64,000 nt of DNA from Rhodobacteraceae bacterium UBA6197 (GCA_002422085.1 DISZ01000005.1:1-64000); one strand, 5' to 3'. Shown: positions 52,883-63,075, counted from the first letter of the stretch. Numbers and translations are program-made. Notes: generated by a model from the letters alone, not told the origin.

Positions 52883-54411
52883 TGGGAATCCAAGCCGCAG
52901 AGATCTCTGCTATCCTCAAAGAGCAGATCAAGAATTTCGGGCAAGATGCCCAAGTGGCCGAAGTCGGCCGCGTGCTTTCCGTCGGTGACGGTATCGCCCG
53001 CGCCTATGGGCTCGACAACGTCCAGGCGGGCGAAATGGTCGAGTTTCCGGGCGGTATCCGGGGCATGGCGCTGAACCTCGAGTCCGACAACGTCGGCATC
53101 GTGATCTTCGGCTCCGACCGCGACATCAAGGAAGGCGACACCGTCAAGCGCACCAAGTCGATCGTGGACGTGCCGGTGGGCGAAGCCCTGCTGGGCCGCG
53201 TCGTGGACGGCCTTGGCAACCCGATCGACGGCAAAGGCCCGATCGCCGCGACCGAACGCCGCGTGGCCGACGTGAAAGCGCCGGGCATCATCCCGCGCAA
53301 ATCGGTTCACGAACCGATGGCAACCGGCCTGAAATCGGTTGACGCGATGATCCCGGTGGGCCGTGGCCAGCGCGAACTGATCATCGGCGACCGCCAGACC
53401 GGCAAGACCGCGATCGCGCTCGACACGATCCTGAACCAGAAATCCTATAACGACGCCGATCCGGCCAACAAGCTGCACTGCTTCTACGTCGCCATCGGGC
53501 AGAAACGCTCGACCGTGGCGCAGCTGGTCAAGAAGCTCGAAGAAGCCGGCGCGATGGAATATACCACCGTCATCGCCGCGACCGCCTCTGACCCGGCGCC
53601 GATGCAGTTTCTGGCCCCCTATTCGGCGACCGCGATGGCCGAGTATTTCCGCGATGGCGGCAAACACGCGCTGATCATCTATGATGACCTGTCGAAACAG
53701 GCCGTCAGCTACCGTCAGATGTCGCTGTTGCTGCGTCGTCCGCCGGGGCGTGAAGCCTATCCGGGCGACGTGTTCTACCTGCACTCGCGCCTTCTGGAGC
53801 GTTCGGCCAAGCTGAGCGAAGCCTATGGCTCGGGCTCGCTGACCGCGCTGCCGATCATCGAAACCCAGGGCGGCGACGTGTCGGCCTTTATTCCGACCAA
53901 CGTGATCTCGATCACCGATGGCCAGATCTTCCTGGAAACCGAACTCTTCTACCAAGGCATCCGCCCGGCCGTGAACACCGGTCTCAGCGTGTCGCGCGTG
54001 GGGTCTTCGGCGCAGACCAATGCGATGAAATCGGTGGCCGGCCCGGTGAAACTGGAACTGGCGCAGTATCGCGAAATGGCGGCCTTTGCGCAGTTCGGCT
54101 CGGATCTGGATGCGGCCACGCAAAAGCTGTTGAACCGCGGCGCGCGGCTGACCGAACTGATGAAGCAGCCGCAGTATTCGCCGCTGTCCAACGCGGAAAT
54201 CGTCTGCGTCATCTTTGCCGGCACCAAGGGCTTTCTTGACGGCATCGCGGTCAAGGACGTGGGCCGTTTCGAAGCCGGGTTGCTCAATCACATGCGCACC
54301 AATCGCCGCGACATTCTGGACTTCATCACCAAGGAAGACCCGAAAATCAAAGGTGAGGCCGAGGATCGCATCAAGGCTGCCATCGCAGAATTCGCCAAGA
54401 CCTTCGCGTAA
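52882..54411 (+). CDS. atpA: ATP synthase F1 alpha subunit
   Basis: 509 residues. Walker A is GDRQTGKTAIALDTI near residue 169; the beta-barrel N-terminus and QMSLLLRRPPGREAYPGDVF near 280-299 are conserved. Non-catalytic nucleotide-binding subunit alternating with beta in the F1 hexamer. Translation coupled to atpH. Confidence 0.97.
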   Translation: MGIQAAEISAILKEQIKNFGQDAQVAEVGRVLSVGDGIARAYGLDNVQAGEMVEFPGGIRGMALNLESDNVGIVIFGSDRDIKEGDTVKRTKSIVDVPVGEALLGRVVDGLGNPIDGKGPIAATERRVADVKAPGIIPRKSVHEPMATGLKSVDAMIPVGRGQRELIIGDRQTGKTAIALDTILNQKSYNDADPANKLHCFYVAIGQKRSTVAQLVKKLEEAGAMEYTTVIAATASDPAPMQFLAPYSATAMAEYFRDGGKHALIIYDDLSKQAVSYRQMSLLLRRPPGREAYPGDVFYLHSRLLERSAKLSEAYGSGSLTALPIIETQGGDVSAFIPTNVISITDGQIFLETELFYQGIRPAVNTGLSVSRVGSSAQTNAMKSVAGPVKLELAQYREMAAFAQFGSDLDAATQKLLNRGARLTELMKQPQYSPLSNAEIVCVIFAGTKGFLDGIAVKDVGRFEAGLLNHMRTNRRDILDFITKEDPKIKGEAEDRIKAAIAEFAKTFA

Positions 54412-54435
54412 GCGTCGGGTGGAGAGGACAGGGAT

Positions 54436-55305
54436 ATGCCCAGCCTTAAGGACCTGAAAAACCGGATCGGCAGCGTCAAGAACACGCGCAAGATCACCAA
54501 GGCGATGCAGATGGTCGCGGCCGCAAAATTGCGCCGCGCCCAAGACGCCGCCGTGGCCGCCCGGCCCTATGCCGAGCGGATGAATGACGTCATGGCGGGG
54601 CTTGCCGCCTCGGTCGGCGGCTCTGACTCTGCGCCCCGGCTTCTGGCCGGGACGGGATCGCGCCAGATCCACCTTCTGGTGGTGATGACCTCGGAACGCG
54701 GGCTTTGCGGCGGCTTCAACTCGTCGATCGTGCGGCAGGCCCGCACCCGGATCAACGAACTGCTGGCCAAAGGCAAGACGGTCAAGATCCTGACCGTCGG
54801 CAAGAAGGGGCGCGAACAGCTTCGCCGTGACTACGGGACCCATTTCGTCGGTCACGTGGACATGTCCGAGGTCAAGCGCGTCGGCTATGACAACGCGGTC
54901 ACCATCGCCCGCGATATCCTGGCGCGGTTCGACGCGGGCGAATTCGATGTCGCCACGCTCTATTACAACCGTTTCCAGTCGGTCATCAGCCAGATCCCGA
55001 CCGAGATGCAGGTGATCCCGGCGCATTTCGAAGGCGAGGCCACGGCTTCGGCTGGCTATGAATACGAACCCTCGGAAGAGGCGATTCTGGCCGACCTTCT
55101 GCCGCGCGGGCTTGCCACGCAGGTCTTTGCGGCATTGCTGGAAAACGCGGCCTCCGAACAGGGTGCCCGGATGTCGGCGATGGATAGCGCCACCCGCAAC
55201 GCGGGCGACATGATCAACCGGCTGACGATTCAGTATAACCGCTCGCGTCAGGCCGCGATCACCAAAGAGCTCATCGAAATCATTTCGGGCGCCGAGGCGC
55301 TCTGA
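54436..55305 (+). CDS. atpG: ATP synthase F1 gamma subunit
   Basis: 289 residues. N-terminal helix SLKDLKNRIGSVKNTRKITK and MVAAAKLRRAQDAA, and the C-terminal ATRNAGDMINRLTIQYNRSR, form the rotor coiled coil; LLVVMTSERGLCGGFNSS near residue 77-94 is the conserved central motif. Rotor shaft coupling the ring to catalysis. GAGAGGACAGGG ribosome region before the ATG. Confidence 0.96.
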   Translation: MPSLKDLKNRIGSVKNTRKITKAMQMVAAAKLRRAQDAAVAARPYAERMNDVMAGLAASVGGSDSAPRLLAGTGSRQIHLLVVMTSERGLCGGFNSSIVRQARTRINELLAKGKTVKILTVGKKGREQLRRDYGTHFVGHVDMSEVKRVGYDNAVTIARDILARFDAGEFDVATLYYNRFQSVISQIPTEMQVIPAHFEGEATASAGYEYEPSEEAILADLLPRGLATQVFAALLENAASEQGARMSAMDSATRNAGDMINRLTIQYNRSRQAAITKELIEIISGAEAL

Positions 55306-55323
55306 ACGAGACGGAGAAAGTAA

Positions 55324-56748
55324 ATGACCACAGCTATTGGCAAAATCACGCAGGTGATCGGCGCCGTGGTGGACGTCCAGTTCGAGGATAGCCTTCCGGC
55401 GATTCTGAACGCTCTGGAAACCACCAACAACGGCAAGAAACTGGTTCTGGAAGTCGCCCAGCACCTTGGCGAAAACTCGGTGCGCACGATCGCCATGGAC
55501 GCGACCGAAGGTCTGGTCCGCGGCGAACGCGTGACCGATACCGGCGGGCCGATCGCCGTTCCGGTGGGCAACGCGACGCTGGGCCGCATTCTCAACGTCA
55601 TCGGCGAGCCGGTTGACGAAAAAGGCCCGGTCGTCTCGACCAGCCGGCGCGCGATCCACGGCGACGCCCCGGCCTTCGACCAGCAATCGACCGCAACGGA
55701 AATCCTGATCACCGGGATCAAGGTCATCGACCTTCTCGCGCCCTATACCAAAGGCGGCAAGATCGGCCTGTTCGGCGGTGCCGGCGTGGGCAAGACCGTT
55801 CTGATCATGGAACTGATCAACAACATCGCAAAGGTGCACTCGGGCGTTTCCGTGTTCGCGGGTGTTGGCGAACGGACCCGTGAAGGCAACGACCTTTACC
55901 ACGAGATGATCGAATCCGGCGTTATCGTTCCCGACGATCTGGAAAAATCGAAAATCGCCCTGGTTTACGGCCAGATGAACGAGCCGCCGGGGGCCCGCAT
56001 GCGGATCGCGCTGTCGGGTCTGACGCTGGCGGAACAGTTCCGCGACGACACCGGCTCGGACGTGCTGTTCTTTGTCGACAACATCTTCCGCTTTACCCAG
56101 GCCGGCTCCGAAGTGTCGGCCCTGCTTGGCCGTATTCCCTCGGCCGTGGGCTATCAGCCGACGCTGGCCACCGACATGGGCGCGATGCAGGAACGCATCT
56201 CGTCGACCAAGGCCGGTTCGATCACCTCGGTGCAGGCCGTTTACGTGCCTGCCGATGACCTTACCGACCCGGCGCCGGCGACCTCGTTCGCGCACCTTGA
56301 CGCCACGACCGTTCTGTCGCGGGCGATCTCGGAGCTGGGCATCTACCCGGCCGTTGACCCGCTTGACAGCACCTCGCGCCTGCTCGACCCGGCGGTGATC
56401 GGCGAAGAGCACTACAAGGTCGCCACGGACGTGCAGCAACTTCTTCAGCGCTACAAATCGCTGCAAGACATCATCGCCATCCTCGGGATGGACGAGCTGT
56501 CGGAAGAGGACAAGCTGGCGGTGGCGCGTGCGCGCAAGATCCAGCGTTTCCTGTCGCAGCCCTTCGACGTGGCGAAAGTGTTCACCGGCGCCGACGGCAA
56601 ACAGGTGCCGCTGGAAGACACGATCAAATCGTTCAAGGCGGTTGTGGCGGGGGAATACGACCACCTTCCCGAGGCGGCCTTCTACATGGTCGGCGGCATC
56701 GAGGAAGTGATCGCCAAGGCGCAACGCCTCGCAGCCGAAGCCGCGTAA
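55324..56748 (+). CDS. atpD: ATP synthase F1 beta subunit
   Basis: 474 residues. Walker A FGGAGVGKTVLIMELI near residue 150-165, catalytic glutamate region AGVGERTREGNDLY near 180-193 and Walker B DVLFFVDNIFRFTQAGSEVS near 243-262. Catalytic subunit of F1. Eighteen bases separate it from atpG. Confidence 0.97.
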   Translation: MTTAIGKITQVIGAVVDVQFEDSLPAILNALETTNNGKKLVLEVAQHLGENSVRTIAMDATEGLVRGERVTDTGGPIAVPVGNATLGRILNVIGEPVDEKGPVVSTSRRAIHGDAPAFDQQSTATEILITGIKVIDLLAPYTKGGKIGLFGGAGVGKTVLIMELINNIAKVHSGVSVFAGVGERTREGNDLYHEMIESGVIVPDDLEKSKIALVYGQMNEPPGARMRIALSGLTLAEQFRDDTGSDVLFFVDNIFRFTQAGSEVSALLGRIPSAVGYQPTLATDMGAMQERISSTKAGSITSVQAVYVPADDLTDPAPATSFAHLDATTVLSRAISELGIYPAVDPLDSTSRLLDPAVIGEEHYKVATDVQQLLQRYKSLQDIIAILGMDELSEEDKLAVARARKIQRFLSQPFDVAKVFTGADGKQVPLEDTIKSFKAVVAGEYDHLPEAAFYMVGGIEEVIAKAQRLAAEAA

Positions 56749-56760
56749 GGGGGCAAAGAC

Positions 56761-57159
56761 ATGGCCGATACGATGCAGTTCGATCTCGTGGCCCCTGAAC
56801 GGAAGCTTGCCTCCGTTCAGGCCCGCGAGGTGCGGATTCCGGGCGCTGACGGCGACCTGACCGCAATGCCGGGCCATGCGCCGCTGATTACCGGCTTGCG
56901 TCCCGGGATCCTGACCGTGGTTTCCACCGAAGGCACGGCGGATTACGCCGTCACCGGCGGCTTTGCCGAGATCAGCGCCGAAAGCGTGACGGTTCTGGCC
57001 GAACGCGCCATGCCCAAGGCCGAAATGACCGCGGCCTTCCATGCCGAAATGGTCGCCGAGGCCCGCGCGGTCAAAGCCGCCGCCCCGATGGATGCCGCCG
57101 ATTCGGCCGCCAAGCTGCTGGCCGACATGGAGGCCCTCGGGACCCATATGGGGCTTTGA
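56761..57159 (+). CDS. atpC: ATP synthase F1 epsilon subunit
   Basis: 132 residues. The beta-sandwich domain has MQFDLVAPERKLASVQAREV and MPGHAPLITGLRPGILTV near residue 35-52; the C-terminal helical hairpin is alanine-rich and short. It sits on the gamma subunit and can inhibit ATP hydrolysis. Last gene of atpHAGDC; a strong terminator follows. Confidence 0.95.
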   Translation: MADTMQFDLVAPERKLASVQAREVRIPGADGDLTAMPGHAPLITGLRPGILTVVSTEGTADYAVTGGFAEISAESVTVLAERAMPKAEMTAAFHAEMVAEARAVKAAAPMDAADSAAKLLADMEALGTHMGL

Positions 57160-57183
57160 TCCGCCCCAGATGCATGCGACTGA

Positions 57184-57211
57184 AAGCCCCGGTCCCGCCG
57201 GGGCTTCTTTC
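57184..57211 (+). terminator. Rho-independent terminator of the atp operon
   Basis: AGCCCCGG (57185-57192) pairs with CCGGGGCT (57198-57205) around TCCCG, then TCTTTCTTT. Located about 25 bases after the atpC stop. Confidence 0.88.
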
Positions 57212-57257
57212 TTTCCGTGTGGCGCTGTAAACCGGGATATCAGGCAGAGGTTTTGCG

Positions 57258-57608
57258 ATGCAGCATTTGGGCAGCCATACCGTCGGGGTCGAACAGGGCT
57301 CTTTGGTGCTGTTTTCAGACTATCAGGACGGCGGCGCGATGTGGACCGCCGATGGCCCGCGCGAGCTGCGCCGCCTGGTCGAATTTTCCGAACCCTACCA
57401 GCACGCCCCGGTGGTGCAGGTCTCGCTGTCGATGTGGGACATCGATCAGAAACACAATGGCCGCATGGATATTACCGCCGACATGGTCACCGCCGAGGGC
57501 TTCGTGATCGTGTTCAAGACCTGGGGCGATACCCGCGTCGCCCGTGTGCGTGCCGACTGGCTGGCGATTGGCGCGTTGAAAGGCGAGGACGACTGGGAGA
57601 TCGTCTGA
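57258..57608 (+). CDS. H-type lectin domain protein
   Basis: 116 residues without signal peptide. The pattern LVLFSDYQDGGAMWTADGPR at 17-36, RRLVEFSEPYQHAPVVQVSL and FVIVFKTWGDTRVARVRADW at 83-102 fits the H-type lectin fold (PF09458), first known from invertebrate agglutinins. In Rhodobacterales such single-domain proteins are common and unexplained; a carbohydrate ligand is possible. It has its own ribosome site (GCAGAGG) after the atp terminator and ends at a 3'-end repeat. Confidence 0.75.
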   Translation: MQHLGSHTVGVEQGSLVLFSDYQDGGAMWTADGPRELRRLVEFSEPYQHAPVVQVSLSMWDIDQKHNGRMDITADMVTAEGFVIVFKTWGDTRVARVRADWLAIGALKGEDDWEIV

Positions 57609-57639
57609 ACCCGCGCGTCCAGACCAGCCCGAGTCTGAG

Positions 57640-57714
57640 TATTTCAGCCAAAAAGAAGCCCAAGACGCGCTTGCTGCTTCTGTTTGGGGGAAATACTCCC
57701 GCCGGAGGCTCCTG
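57640..57714. repeat. 3'-end repeat with imperfect inverted repeat after the lectin gene
   Basis: TATTTCAGCCAAAAAGAAGC (57640-57659) is the complement of 57676-57695 at 17 of 20 positions; the right arm runs into TACTCCCGCCGGAGGCTCC, shared with 52003-52022 and with the dnaE inverted repeat. Acts as a likely terminator for the lectin gene. Confidence 0.7.
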
Positions 57715-57745
57715 ATCGTGCCGCGTGCGCTGACCGCAGGACATG

Positions 57746-57768
57746 AAAAAGGGCGCCCGAAAGCGCCC
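57746..57768 (-). terminator. Rho-independent terminator of cspA
   Basis: Reading on the minus strand, GGGCGC, a six-base loop TTTCGG, GCGCCC and TTTTT. Starts about 25 bases after the cspA stop. Nearly the same hairpin ends groEL at 58666-58687. Confidence 0.88.
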
Positions 57769-57794
57769 TGTTCCGAATTCTCAGCTTGCCGAAA

Positions 57795-58001
57795 TCAAGC
57801 CAGCGCGAGGTTCGTCGCCGACTCGCGGCCATCACGGCCGGCTTCGATGTCGAACGTCACGGCTTGGCCGTCGTCCAGTTGGCGAATGCCAGCGCGCTCC
57901 AGCGCCGAAACGTGCACGAACACGTCACGGTTGCCGCCTTCCGGGGCGATAAAGCCGAAGCCTTTGGTAGCGTTGAACCATTTCACGGTGCCCTTGGCCA
58001 T
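57795..58001 (-). CDS. cspA: Cold-shock domain protein
   Basis: 68 residues of one cold-shock domain with both RNA-binding motifs, KGFGFI at residue 13-18 and DVFVHV at 26-31. Binds single-stranded nucleic acid as an RNA chaperone or antiterminator. A promoter-like pair at 58120-58148 would give a 5' leader of about 110 bases, as in many cold-shock genes. The symbol is the generic family name; this may be any of several Csp paralogues. Confidence 0.92.
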   Translation of the reverse strand: MAKGTVKWFNATKGFGFIAPEGGNRDVFVHVSALERAGIRQLDDGQAVTFDIEAGRDGRESATNLALA

Positions 58002-58119
58002 CGTGTCTACTCCTGTTTGTCGCCACCCGCAAAATTGCGATGGCCCGGCTCTGTCAGATCAAGATCGAAACCTGAACCGTTAGGAAACAGAAGGTCGATA
58101 GAGAAAGCGTCGCCGGGTG

Positions 58120-58148
58120 TCTATGCACCTTTTCAGCGATTCTTGCAA
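58120..58148 (-). promoter_or_regulatory. Putative cspA promoter
   Basis: Minus strand TTGCAA (58148-58143) and CATAGA (58125-58120), 17-base spacer. Predicts a start near 58113 and an unusually long leader compared with neighbours. Confidence 0.45.
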
Positions 58149-58665
58149 GCGAATCCTCGGTTTTTGCTGGCGCAGAGTGGAATGACCGTTGCCAGTGGCC
58201 GCAGGACCGCCGTCGGCGGCAATCTGTTGGCGGGGCACGCGGGCCCGGTCCGGGCCGGCGCAGGAACGGGTTTGCCGCGGCGATCGCACGGGTCCCTCTA
58301 CCATGGCCCATTGCATCGCGCGTGAGCGGGATTGCATCGCGAAGCCGGTCGCTTCGATCGGGCCGAATGCAGCGATCTCGGCGTTGCCGCCCCTGTGCAT
58401 CGGTCTGCCCGGTGCGGGCCATCGGCGGTCCGCATCGCCCCGATCGGTTCCGGCTGCGAGACATCGCCTGTCACTGCGAAGGCCGCTCGGGCCTGGCGCT
58501 GGCCTCGGCCCGGGCGGCGTTGTCGCGGTCGATCCGCGCCGCATTCCGACCACGGCTTCGTCAGGGCCAGCCCGTCGCGCCGTGCCATCCCGCGCAGGCG
58601 CGCCGGTCGCGCCGGCTTGTGCCGTGTCGGTTGGCAGGGGCAGGGGCGGGGGGCGTTTTCAAATG
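58149..58665. other. Intergenic, no gene recognised
   Basis: 517 bases between cspA promoter and groEL terminator. Several GC-driven open frames up to about 130 codons exist on both strands but their products are arginine/proline-rich, lack ribosome sites and resemble no family. I see no RNA gene or mobile-element end. Confidence 0.5.
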
Positions 58666-58687
58666 AAAAGGGCGCCCGAAGGCGCCC
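58666..58687 (-). terminator. Rho-independent terminator of groESL
   Basis: On the minus strand GGGCGCC, loop TTCG, GGCGCCC, then TTTT. UUCG-type tetraloop hairpin 24 bases after the groEL stop. Confidence 0.88.
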
Positions 58688-58711
58688 TTTCCCTGTCCCG
58701 AAGGGGGCAGA

Positions 58712-60358
<1,647 letters not shown>

Positions 60359-60404
60359 TTGCTAGCTCCTGGTATGTCTGAATTTCGTTAAAAGGCGCGC
60401 AGTC

Positions 60405-60692
60405 TCAGGCCAGAATGCCCAGAATGTCGCTTTCCTTCATGATCAGCAGCTCTTCGCCGTCGATCGTGACTTCGGTGCCCGACCATTTGCCGAACAGCAC
60501 CTTGTCGCCGGCTTTCACGGACATTGCGATCAGCTCGCCCGAATCCTTGCGCGCACCGTCGCCGCAGGCCACAACTTCGGCCTCAGCGGGTTTTTCTTTC
60601 GCGTTGTCGGGGATGATCAGCCCGCCCTTGGTCTTTTCGTCGCTTTTGACGCGGCGGACCAGCACTCGGTCATGCAGCGGTTTGAATGCCAT
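60405..60692 (-). CDS. groES: Co-chaperonin GroES (10 kDa)
   Basis: 95 residues: FKPLHDRVLVRRVKSDEKTK with the mobile loop GGLIIPDNAKEKPAEAEVVA near residue 24-43, and the C-terminal SGTEVTIDGEELLIMKESDI. Caps the GroEL ring. First gene of the operon; ribosome site AAGGGAG upstream of the ATG at 60692. Confidence 0.97.
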   Translation of the reverse strand: MAFKPLHDRVLVRRVKSDEKTKGGLIIPDNAKEKPAEAEVVACGDGARKDSGELIAMSVKAGDKVLFGKWSGTEVTIDGEELLIMKESDILGILA

Positions 60693-60729
60693 CTGGTAAC
60701 ACTCCCTTGAGATTCCAGTTTGATTGATG

Positions 60730-60756
60730 TTGGCACTCAGTCCTGTCGAGTGCCAG
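60730..60756 (-). promoter_or_regulatory. CIRCE operator (HrcA site)
   Basis: TTGGCACTC (60730-60738), nine bases, GAGTGCCAG (60748-60756): the CIRCE inverted repeat with the invariant GCACTC/GAGTGC core. It overlaps the expected groES transcript start, as in HrcA-repressed operons. Confidence 0.93.
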
Positions 60757-60763
60757 CAACCGT

Positions 60764-60792
60764 GAGGTAAGCAACTGGCCCGGCCCTGTCAA
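60764..60792 (-). promoter_or_regulatory. groESL promoter
   Basis: Minus strand TTGACA (60792-60787) and TACCTC (60769-60764), 17-base spacer, immediately upstream of the CIRCE element. A housekeeping-type promoter with HrcA repression explains heat induction; a separate heat-shock sigma site was not apparent. Confidence 0.75.
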
Positions 60793-60879
60793 CCGCCAGA
60801 TCGGGAAAATCCGCGACACTTGGAATTGGGCGCCGCGCGTGGCAGGGTTTGGCCGACCAGGACAGGCAAGGGGGCAGGG

Positions 60880-61959
60880 GTGCAAGGATCACGCGACAGT
60901 CTGGGCAGGCTTCTGGCCCTGAGGCGGGCCTGTCCGGCGCGGGCCAATCTGGCGCGGGCGGGGCGGATCCTTGCGGGGCTGGCACTGTCGATTCTGACAC
61001 TGGCCGCGCCGGCGCGGGCCGAATGTCTTGGCCAGAACCTGTTTCAGCAACTGCCTGCCAAGACCCGGACCCAGATCACCGCCGCGGCCGATGCGACCCC
61101 CTTTGCGCGCGGCATCCTGTGGCGCGCGGATCGGGACGGTCAGCACCTCGTCTTGCTCGGCACCTATCATTTCGCCGATCCGCGCCATGCCGCCACGCTG
61201 GCTGCGCTGGCACCCTTTCTGGACGACGCCGCCACGCTTCTGGTCGAGGCCGGCCCAAAGGAAGAGGCCGCCCTCAAGGCCGCCGCCAGCGCCAATCCGA
61301 CGCTTTTGTTCACCACCGGCGCGACGCTGCCCGAACGGATGCGCAAGGCAGATTGGGACCGCCTCAAGGTGGCGTTTCAGGACCGCTCGATCCCGGCGTT
61401 TCTGGGCGCCAAGTTTCAGCCCTGGTATGCCGCCGTGACGCTTGCACTGTCGCCCTGCGCCATGGCCGAGGCGGCCAGCGGCGCCCGCGGTCTGGACCAG
61501 GAGGTGATCGGCGCGGCCGAGGCGCGCGGCCTGCCGGTGCGCGCGCTGGAACCCTTTGACACCGTGTTCACGCTGTTTGCCGAAATCCCCGACGCCGAAC
61601 AGATCGACATGATCCTGTCGACCCTGCCGATGGCCGAACATGCCGACGACTATACCGCCACGCTGGCCGATGCCTATTTCGACCAGCAACCCCGGCTGAT
61701 CTGGGAATTCTCGCGCCATGACGCGCGGCGGAACTCGGGGCTGCCGATGCGGGTGGTCGATGCGCAATTCGCGCTGTCCGAAGACCTCTTGATGCTGCGC
61801 CGCAACCGCGCCTGGATGCCGGTGATCGAGCAGACCCTGACCGAGGGCAACGCCGTGCTGGCGGTGGGGGCGCTGCATCTGTCGGGCAAGGGCGGGCTTT
61901 TGGACCTGCTTGAACGCGCCGGCTTTGCCCTGACCCGCCTGCCGATCGCCGCCCCCTGA
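60880..61959 (+). CDS. TraB/GumN family protein
   Basis: 359 residues from a GTG at 60880, with AAGGGG six bases upstream; a TTG at 60820 is also in frame. A long basic n-region precedes the hydrophobic RILAGLALSILTLAAPARA signal, so the protein is exported. The TraB/GumN core begins with LVLLGTYHFADPRHA near residue 90-104 (histidine of the family's GTxH pattern), and ends AVLAVGALHLSGKGGLLDLL. Members resemble Tiki-type metalloproteases, but an activity here is inference. Divergent from groES. Confidence 0.85.
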   Translation: MQGSRDSLGRLLALRRACPARANLARAGRILAGLALSILTLAAPARAECLGQNLFQQLPAKTRTQITAAADATPFARGILWRADRDGQHLVLLGTYHFADPRHAATLAALAPFLDDAATLLVEAGPKEEAALKAAASANPTLLFTTGATLPERMRKADWDRLKVAFQDRSIPAFLGAKFQPWYAAVTLALSPCAMAEAASGARGLDQEVIGAAEARGLPVRALEPFDTVFTLFAEIPDAEQIDMILSTLPMAEHADDYTATLADAYFDQQPRLIWEFSRHDARRNSGLPMRVVDAQFALSEDLLMLRRNRAWMPVIEQTLTEGNAVLAVGALHLSGKGGLLDLLERAGFALTRLPIAAP

Positions 61960-62061
61960 GCCGGGGCGAAGGCGGCGATGATTTTACGGGATCTGGCGGG
62001 ATGACAACCCCCGGTTCTGCGCCTATAAGGCGCCAAATCAACCGATCCGAAGGCAGCTCCC

Positions 62062-62979
62062 ATGATTCAGGTTTTTGGTCATAAATCCCCCGACACCGAC
62101 AGCACCGGCTCGCCCATCATCTGGGCCTGGTATCTGACCGAGGTAAAGGGCACCCCGGCCCGCCCCGTCCTGCTGGGCGAACCCAATACCGAGGCGGCCT
62201 TCATGCTGAAGCATTGGGACCTGCCGAAACCCGAAATCATCGCCGATGTCAGCGCCGGCGATACCTGCGTCATCGTCGATACCAACAACCCGGCCGAACT
62301 GCCCGCCTCGATCAATGACGCGAACGTCGTGGCGATCATCGACCACCACCTGCTGGCCGGCGGCATCAAGACCAAATCCCCGATCGACATCACCATCCGC
62401 CCGCTGGCCTGCACCGCCACCATCATGCACGATCTGATCGGCGCCGATCTGGCCCGCGCGCCGCGCGCGATCAAGGGCGCGATGCTGACGTGCATCCTGT
62501 CGGACACGCTCGAATTCCGCTCGCCGACCACCACCGCGCATGACCGCGCCGTGGCCGAAAGCCTGGCCGCCGATCTGGGCGTCAACATCGAGGGTTTCGC
62601 CGCCGACCTGTTCGCCGCCAAATCCGATGTCTCGGCCTTCTCGGATGCCGAACTCTTGTGCATGGACAGCAAGGAATACGAGGTCGCGGGCAAACAGCTG
62701 CGCGTCTCGGTGCTGGAAACCACCGCCCCCAAGGTGCTGTTGGACCGCAAGGCGGCGCTGATCGCGGCGATGCCGGGCGTGGCCGCCGCCGACGGCGCCG
62801 ATCAGGTGCTGCTCTTCATCGTCGACATCCTGAACCAGGAGGCGACGCTTCTGGTGCCGAACGATCTGGTCAAAACCATCGCCGAGGCATCGTTCGGTTG
62901 CACCGTCACGGGCGACAGCGTGGTGCTGCCGGGGGTGATGAGCCGCAAGAAACAGATCATCCCGGCGTTGAAGCTCTGA
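62062..62979 (+). CDS. ppaC: Manganese-dependent inorganic pyrophosphatase (family II)
   Basis: 305 residues of the DHH/DHHA2 family: metal-binding FGHKSPDTDSTGS at residue 5-17, CVIVDTNN near 71-78, IIDHHLLAGG near 92-101 with the DHH motif, and the C-terminal DHHA2 domain with SRKKQIIPAL near the end. Hydrolyses pyrophosphate to drive biosynthesis; family II enzymes prefer manganese. Intact and of normal length. Confidence 0.93.
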   Translation: MIQVFGHKSPDTDSTGSPIIWAWYLTEVKGTPARPVLLGEPNTEAAFMLKHWDLPKPEIIADVSAGDTCVIVDTNNPAELPASINDANVVAIIDHHLLAGGIKTKSPIDITIRPLACTATIMHDLIGADLARAPRAIKGAMLTCILSDTLEFRSPTTTAHDRAVAESLAADLGVNIEGFAADLFAAKSDVSAFSDAELLCMDSKEYEVAGKQLRVSVLETTAPKVLLDRKAALIAAMPGVAAADGADQVLLFIVDILNQEATLLVPNDLVKTIAEASFGCTVTGDSVVLPGVMSRKKQIIPALKL

Positions 62980-63024
62980 TCGCCGCGGCGAGGGGTTCCA
63001 CAGGCGGCTATGATGCCAATATGA

Positions 63025-63052
63025 GGCGACTATTATGGCAATAATAGTCGCC
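63025..63052. promoter_or_regulatory. Perfect 12-bp palindrome with AT-rich centre
   Basis: GGCGACTATTAT (63025-63036) and ATAATAGTCGCC (63041-63052) are exact complements around GGCA. It lies 23 bases before the HAD gene start and 45 after the ppaC stop, with no T-run on either side. It could be an operator for the HAD gene or an mRNA hairpin. Confidence 0.6.
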
Positions 63053-63075
63053 AAAACCCGTCCGAAAGGCTCGAT

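Noticed and set aside
52702..57147. 1481-codon minus-strand frame across the ATP synthase operon
   Set aside because: Entirely antisense to atpH-atpA-atpG-atpD-atpC; histidine- and aspartate-rich composition is a codon-bias artefact.
58189..58665. Small genes between cspA and groEL
   Set aside because: Frames on both strands are arginine/proline-rich, overlap one another and have no ribosome sites or known domains.
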